Below, piece after piece: positions 58,151 through 64,000 of a stretch of DNA of 64,000 bases (position 1 is the first letter of the stretch; every line of letters begins with the position of its first letter). Below the pieces are notes generated by a model. That model did no database searches. It saw nothing but the letters and a program-made list of their open reading frames with translations, and was not told the DNA's origin. The position numbers were made by a program, and so were the translations under genes. Source of the stretch: Taudactylus pleione (lineage: Eukaryota > Chordata > Amphibia > Anura > Myobatrachidae); assembly GCA_031769625.1 (NCBI GenBank), contig JAUIMM010000016.1, positions 14,404,001-14,468,000 on the forward strand, written 5' to 3'.

Positions 58151-58850
58151 GCTGGGGCACTCTTATGTAGATAATTGTATAAAATATAACTTTTAATATT
58201 ATCATTAAAAAATTTTAGAAAATATTTTGGAAGAAAAGTTCAGAATCAAAAGAAGTATATTTATCACATAGACATATTGACAAAACATACACAAAACATA
58301 TATAGAAAAGTTTGGCGAAAATATTGTAATTTATTTATTACAGAACAAATTCTCATGCAGGGTACTCCTCACATGAAATAAATGACATAATGCTCTATTT
58401 AAGCAATATTATAGGGTACCTTAGTGTGTGTGTTTAGTCTGCAAAGCCTATGTGCAGGCAGACACCAGATAGGTATGAAGGGTATATGTGATAGCTATCA
58501 ATAGTTGGCCAGTAGATTATCATCTGAGATCATAAACATGAATCAATATCCTTAAGAAAGGAAATAGTAGGTTCAAGTATATAACTCAAAAAGGACAACT
58601 AGAAGTATGTCTTTAACACAGTGTTCTGTGTACTTGCTTCGCCTCCTCCTCTTCCGTTTGTCTTTTTCTCAGCTCCCCTCGGCAACAGTTTCCTAAGACT
58701 GAGCTTGTAGGGGGGTATAGATGGGAGGGGCTAGTCATACTTCTTAAAATTTAAAGAACCAGCTCCCACTTAGCACCGTCTATACCCCACTGTCTAGAAT
58801 CCTCCAGTGTCCCCTATGAAATCGGATAAAGGGATTTATCAGTAAATACC

Positions 58851-60551
58851 AAAATCCTGTTATCTCATCAACTATCCTATTTTATCTTATATTTTTATTA
58901 GCATTCTACAATTTCAAGCACCGACATGTCTCATATATATTCGTTGCAGCATTACATACAGGCACAAATGAAAGTATAGTAAAATCGTCTGCTTAATGAA
59001 TTTAGATTCATTTATGTTAGAAATATGTTCTGAGTACATGTGGTTACTTCACTATTTTATGATTGTAATATAATTGATCCGATAAAAATGTCATGTGGCA
59101 TTGTGCAGCCTGAGATGCTAAAGTGGATAGTGAACAGTATAGGAGCAGTGGTCATTAGGAACAATTGTGAGCCTCTCAGTGATCTCATCACAAGCAACAA
59201 AAATGACTTGTTTCTGTGTTAGATATGCTGGAAAGCTCTGTGCAATCATCATAAATACACCATAACTTTATTATGGGGAATATGAGTCACCAACTACACA
59301 AGCACAGGTGCCATCAGCACCAACAGTACACCAAGTTTGCCAAAATTAGTTTGCACTGGCTCATCACAGAAATTTAATTCTCCGATATATACACCATGCT
59401 CCTCAATGCGGATTATCCATAAATTGCGGCAGTATAGACAGGTAGCGGCTTACAAGGGCAGACCGTGGCAATAATTGGTCAATACACAAAATGTAGTAAG
59501 GGGCAGACCAAGGATCAGGACATGCAGCACAGTATGGGACAGTTACTGGTGCACTAATGCACTTGGCTTTTGTGTGGGAGAATGTGTATATATGTAATAC
59601 AAGTAATAGGTCTCCACCAAATAAACATAGAAGAAGTGGACTGGATCTGGATGGAGGGGTCCCAAGATGGTAGGTGAGGTAATGGAATAAGACTAGAGGG
59701 CATATTTATTAATTATCAGGTTTTAGACCCAATAATTGTAATTTCTTATCGTTGCTATTTCATGGCAATAAGAAATTAAATAGAGCCTGAATGTATCAAT
59801 ATACACCCGCAGGGACGTGCGCTTCAAAAGGAGCCCATCCATGCAATGTGTTTGGAATGAAGTGACCGCATCAGCGTTCTTTTTACTCCTCTACTGGGAC
59901 TCCAGCGCATGTGCAGTCTATTAAGCACACGTGCAGTGGCCATTGCCGGGGAGAGTTCCGGAGGAACCCTCCCCCAGTAATTTTCGTGACCTGTAGCCCA
60001 TAGGCAATGCCATAAAAGGGTTTTATGTGCTCTTTGCTGGTCCGCCCCCTTTGTGCATTGTCACCCATAGGGCGTGGGGCCAGCCAGAACCCGGAAGCAA
60101 GACAGTGCACGGTGCTTGTAGAAGATGCTTCATGCATCTATATACGCGGCAGGGTGCCTGCCAGGAGCATCCAAAGAGCGCTATGGGTAGCACTGCCACA
60201 GTGTTACTGGCTGCAGGGTGCCATTCTAGGCACCCTGCTAGCCGGAAACGGGAACCATGTGGCAGCAATGGTGCCGTCCACAGAGTCCTGCGATGGCAAC
60301 GGTCGCACACACCTAGTTACGGCCCTGTCCATAGGCAACAATGGGCTAACGCCATCTTCAAATAGCATTAGATGCCAGGGCCAAACTCAGGAATGTTTTG
60401 CATTCAGAAGCTTGGTAAATCTGAGAGCTGCTGTCGGAAATGGAAGGACCGTGACAGATATGGAGATATCTGCTACCATCCCTCCTTTGTACATTCTGTA
60501 GATAATAATATTTGCAGATATCCACCAAAAACGTCAGTTTTCAAAGACTAT
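58851..60551. other. Intergenic, no gene recognised
   Basis: Mostly AT-rich. The part 59800-60520 is more GC-rich with short repeated phrases (CCATAGGCAA twice, near 59999 and 60330) and may be an old repeat. Long frames across it on both strands look like chance. Confidence 0.5.
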
Positions 60552-61145
60552 GGCCCTCATTCAGAGCCACTCGCTAGCGGCAGTACGCTCGTTCCGAGCG
60601 ATGTTCGCACATCTGCGCATGAGTACGGTTTTTAGTATGCATGCACGAACCAGTCAGTGCGGCCGAAAATCGTTGGTACGCAATATAGCGAGGGCCTGCT
60701 ATTTTGAGTGACAGAATGAGGCGTATGTGGGTGGTAACAGGGGAAGGTGAAAACGGGGAGTGGAGATCCGAACGCAGGCGTGCTTAAAGGTCAAAACGGG
60801 CGTTTTAAGGGAGTGCATAATTAATACAGCAGCGTCATTGACCACGTCACTTGGTTTTTTTTAACTCAGAACTGCTCGCAAAATAGCGGTTGAAAACACC
60901 AACCACAAGAATAGCGAGCAGTTCATACGCTGTACGATGTACTCGATTAATCTAATAAATAGCGGACATGACGTATGGTGCGTGCGGCCAGGGGGCGTTT
61001 TTATCAAATAAACGAGCGTATGTTTTGCTCGCTCGTTCAGACTTAGAGGTGGGAACAGACTGCAATTTGCGAACGGATCATTTGAATAGCCACCCCTTGT
61101 TTTTGAACGAACGACCACAAATAGCGAACGGCTCTGAATCAGGCC
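60552..61145 (-). mobile_element. MITE, GGCC...ATTCAGAG group, 4-bp duplication CTAT
   Basis: GGCCCTCATTCAGAGCC and GGCTCTGAATCAGGCC are inverted ends with CTAT on both sides (60548-60551, 61146-61149). It is the inverted partner of 48804-49401, sharing for example CGTATGTGGGTGGTAACAGG and TGACGTGGTC/GACCACGTCA segments at high similarity. Confidence 0.82.
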
Positions 61146-61323
61146 CTATCTTCCAAATATTATTCAATAAATATGCTCCTAGGACCATTATGGAGTACAT
61201 TGCTATGGAGAAAGCATGAGTGGAATAAAAAAGGAAATAATATGTGTAAATGTTGTGTAGATAAATAGAATGGATTCACATATAATTATGTAATTAAGTG
61301 CATGCACAGGGGTAGATATACTG

Positions 61324-62186
61324 TAGAGCAATATTAAATTTGGAGCGAAAAGCCGTTCTCGGCGAAACTTTTTTGCAGATGACGTCATTTTCGCCAATTC
61401 CACTTATCCCCGTATTCAATTTGTCCGACTTTTCTCTGGTGCGAAAAGTTTGCGCCTTGTAACCAGTGGAAAAGATTTGCCAATAAATAACTGGCGGAAA
61501 AAAGTGCAGAATTGGGGTTTTGGGGTGCAAACTTACAGCAACCACCCTGGACCCTTTGGACACCCCCCTTGACACTAACTGCGTCAAAAACGCTGACAAA
61601 AAACACGGACATCCCAAAAAAGCACATTGAAAATGTGGGCGAAAAAGTTTAAAGTGGGGTAAAAAATCAAAAACTAGCAAAATAGCCTCTGTAGGGGTCT
61701 GCAAGTAGGGGGAGATGTTTTTTGGATTACAGGTGTTGGCTGAAGGTGCGTTTTTGGAGCTTTTTAATGCTTGACTTTAGCAATTTTAAAATATGCTTGC
61801 ACCTATTTTCATGTACCTCAAATTTGATGGGTCTACTTATTTTCCTCCCCAAAATTGGCTAAATACTATTCTTTACCACTGTTCCAAAGACACTAAATAG
61901 CACCTATTGGATCCATTCAAAGATCCCAAATAGCTTTTGCAGGGCTATTCGGTGGTACCCATAGTGAACCCCCATGTCAGAACATCTTTTGTGGGGGGCC
62001 AGGCTGATTTCCCCAAAAATGACAGGACTTTTCGCCGATTCCGTTTTCGCCGGATCCTGTTTTCGCTGATTTGGAATTGAATACGGGGATAAGCAGGGAC
62101 GTGCGCGATAACATTTCGACGGCAAAACCTCCCGTGACGGCAAAAAGTCTGGCCTCGGACTTTTCACTCCAAATTGAATACGGGCC
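61324..62186 (+). mobile_element. MITE, second copy of the 18126 family
   Basis: It shares ordered segments with 18126-18995 (CCCAAAAAAG, AAAGTGGGG, AAAAACTAG, GGATT.CAGGTG, AATATGCT.GCACC, TCCCAAATAG). The right end reads AAATTGAATACGGGCC. The left end is eroded. Confidence 0.65.
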
Positions 62187-62288
62187 TGTTGTGGGAGAGC
62201 AGTTCACAATCACATTGAGAGGCCTGGATCTAGAGTAGCATAGAATGGCAGAGGTACGAGTAGTATGATAGTGGTATCTTAGATACAG

Positions 62289-62370
62289 GCATTGCGCTGC
62301 AATGGTGAGAAAAATATATAAATATATATATATATACCTAATATATATTTGTCTCACTATTGCAGCGCAG
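62289..62370. repeat. Hairpin around a TA-rich loop
   Basis: GCGCTGCAATGGTGAGA pairs with TCTCACTATTGCAGCGC with one mismatch around an AT loop, probably a small palindromic MITE. Confidence 0.6.
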
Positions 62371-63131
62371 TTTTTTTCTTTCTTTATAGTAATTACTATG
62401 TACCGCCATTTGGCTACTGGCATTAAAATTAGCAGCAGCACATGGTGATACATACATAATTTATTGATTGATCATTGTACGCAGCTACATCACACTAAAT
62501 ATACTAAATATAAGTATTTAGTCAGTGGTTGTCTAGTGCCAGGTTTTAGCAGCTTAGATTTACCGACAGCTGAATTCCATTTTTCTTTTTCATTCATGGA
62601 ACAAATTAAAAAGGAAGACATTCTAAGTACATTCACTACTGTTCTAAGCAAGAAAACAGAAAACAGTTTTATTTGATGGTATTTTCTCAACCACAATAAT
62701 TATGTAAAGACAGTCTGTGATTCCCAGTATGTAAGTTTCTCTGTACAATACGGTTTTTGCCATTTAAAATGTTTTAATTTCGGATGTTTATTTTCCCAGA
62801 TGTTAGACTTCTGTTATATAAATAATAAAATAATTAGTGGCTATAGAGTCCAATAACTGTCGTACTGCAATTGGTATTCAAACTAAATCAAGTCAAGGGA
62901 TGGCTTCCACAGTCACATCTGTACATAATTGTGGTGAAAAGTGTTCTGGTTTTGTGATTATGCAACAGCACCATCTAGTGTAAAACAAAGTGCATTTCTA
63001 ATGGATCATATTTATTTATATATATATATTTGTATCGAAAGCAGCACTCCTCAAGGTGATCAAAGAAATGGTAAAAGGTCTTTTACCTGGTGCCCTCCAA
63101 GACAAACACAGAAATCATGTAGCCATGTATA
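62371..63131. other. Intergenic, nothing recognised
   Basis: AT-rich sequence without a supported gene or element. The same holds for 63228-63903. Confidence 0.6.
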
Positions 63132-63227
63132 AAACTTCAACACTGGTGGCACTCAGGAAACATGAAGCATACATCATACACTGTTGTATGCTTCATTTTT
63201 CCTGAGTGCTGCCGGTGTTGAAGTTTT
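63132..63227. repeat. Palindrome with about 42-bp arms
   Basis: AACTTCAACACTGGTGGCAC pairs with GTGCTGCCGGTGTTGAAGTT, and CTCAGGAAACATGAAGCATA with its partner, around a short loop. Likely a fold-back element. Confidence 0.7.
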
Positions 63228-63903
63228 TCATATATATATAATATAATATATTTATATAAATAAATTTTAAGCTAAAAATTAAGGAAAAGCTTTACATTTT
63301 TAAAACTAGAGCATATTATAAATGATCTTGTATTATGCTTATAAGCAGTGAACAATATATACCAAGTGATGTTAGAAGCCATTAAGGCTTACTCTTACAT
63401 TTCATTGTCTCACCAATGTGTGCATTTATCTGCATATACAGAGATGACACCAATACTCACTTTCGTGTAATCACAGCAGGAAATGCTCATAGATACATGC
63501 ATTAAGTATGTCATTCAAAGTCAGTCATTTTAAGACCCTTTAAAGTAATCCGCTATCCAATCATTGACATCCAATCATTGTTCCCTCTTTTCCTAAAATA
63601 CTTGCTTGCATTGCTGGTCAGTGCTCGTTATGTGTCATAGTGTAACAGAAGCTCTCTCTGGCTGGTCCTCATAGATGTTGGTCTTTGGCTACAGTGCTTA
63701 ATGGGTATATTGGACAAACAAACCCCTGCGCTGTCACTGCTGCAACCAATGTATAGGGGTAATAAGTCCGAGCTTGTTGTTACCCACTCACATAACGTGA
63801 GCTGATTGCCAGAAAAAAAAAAGTTCACTGGTCTTTAGTTTGACAGAAAACTTATTCTCTTTTATTTTTATTTTAATAGATAACTATACAAATAAGAACA
63901 CAG

Positions 63904-64000
63904 GGCCTGACTCAGATGTGTACGCTAATGCAGGCGCAGCTGTGATCCCGTATGCTGCTGCTGTGCGTAATTATGCAAATGCTACAGCCGCCTGGAAATG
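63904..64000 (+). mobile_element. MITE, GGCC...TCAGA group, cut by window end
   Basis: GGCCTGACTCAGATGTGTACG followed by TAATGCAGGCGC matches the left end of 17218-17704. The right end is outside the window. Confidence 0.55.

Larger units (their letters stand above)
53736..58850 (+). mobile_element. DIRS-type retrotransposon, copy B, nearly full length
   Basis: The left end CCATTTTCTCCTTAATCCAC then TAGGGGACACTGGAGG has a decayed inverse at the right (TCCTCCAGTGTCCCCTATG at about 58798-58816). AGTGGGAGCTGGCACTTTA-type sequence on the left matches inverted CAGCTCCCACTTAGCAC on the right. Polymerase, RNase H and recombinase parts are in order but all broken. The segment 58150-58620 is AT-rich and unlike DIRS, probably a later insertion or replacement. 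Confidence 0.8.

Noticed and set aside
60027..60501. Overlapping 112- and 158-codon frames on the plus strand
   Set aside because: No domain is recognisable, frames are open on both strands because of GC-rich repeat sequence, and no splice or promoter context supports a gene.
1..64000. CRISPR arrays, rRNA or intact tRNA genes
   Set aside because: None seen; the only tRNA-like sequence is the decayed head of the SINE at 27497-27625.

Overview
This is vertebrate nuclear DNA, most likely from an anuran amphibian with a large, transposon-rich genome. Evidence is one intron-containing selenoprotein gene with a mammalian-like exon structure, a divergent neighbour that matches mammalian synteny, and a dense load of DIRS, Tc1, hAT-like, Penelope-like and L2 elements plus MITEs typical of frogs. 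The species assignment is inference.

Two real genes are present, head to head. The minus strand carries exon 1 of HS2ST1 (heparan sulfate 2-O-sulfotransferase 1, Golgi); its first intron runs off the left edge. About 640 bp away on the plus strand starts SELENOF (15-kDa selenoprotein, endoplasmic reticulum). All five SELENOF coding exons lie in the window (6705-6752, 29236-29403, 39511-39574, 41313-41362, 42169-42300). They encode a 153-residue protein whose in-frame TGA at 39544-39546 is a selenocysteine codon, supported by a type 2 SECIS element at 43565-43654 in the 3' UTR and a polyadenylation signal at 43721. The shared promoter is CpG-rich and contains a CRE-like site, an RFX X-box and two opposed CCAAT boxes.

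Almost everything else is repeats. 1-5943 (HS2ST1 intron 1) holds a pyrimidine-rich minisatellite, MITEs and an L2-like LINE remnant. 6753-29235 (SELENOF intron 1) holds Tc1-like fragments, a decayed transposon of an unclassified protein family (about 12995-15668) with two nested MITEs, hairpin-chain MITEs, a Penelope-like insertion and many small MITEs. Introns 2-4 are lighter, with one clean hAT-type MITE 139 bp upstream of the selenocysteine exon. Downstream of SELENOF lie a hAT-type element with a nested Penelope-like insertion (46219-47610), two abutting DIRS-type retrotransposons (49452-58850), and an inverted pair of about 600-bp MITEs bracketing the DIRS block.

The most notable less-described material is: (1) a MITE group with GGCC...ATTCAGAG termini and 4-bp target duplications, some copies being chains of hairpins; (2) Penelope-like insertions with inverted arms, 12-15 bp target duplications and hammerhead-like motifs; (3) the 2.7-kb unclassified transposon. 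All coordinates and alignments were made by eye; superfamily names for non-coding elements rest on terminal motifs and target duplications only.
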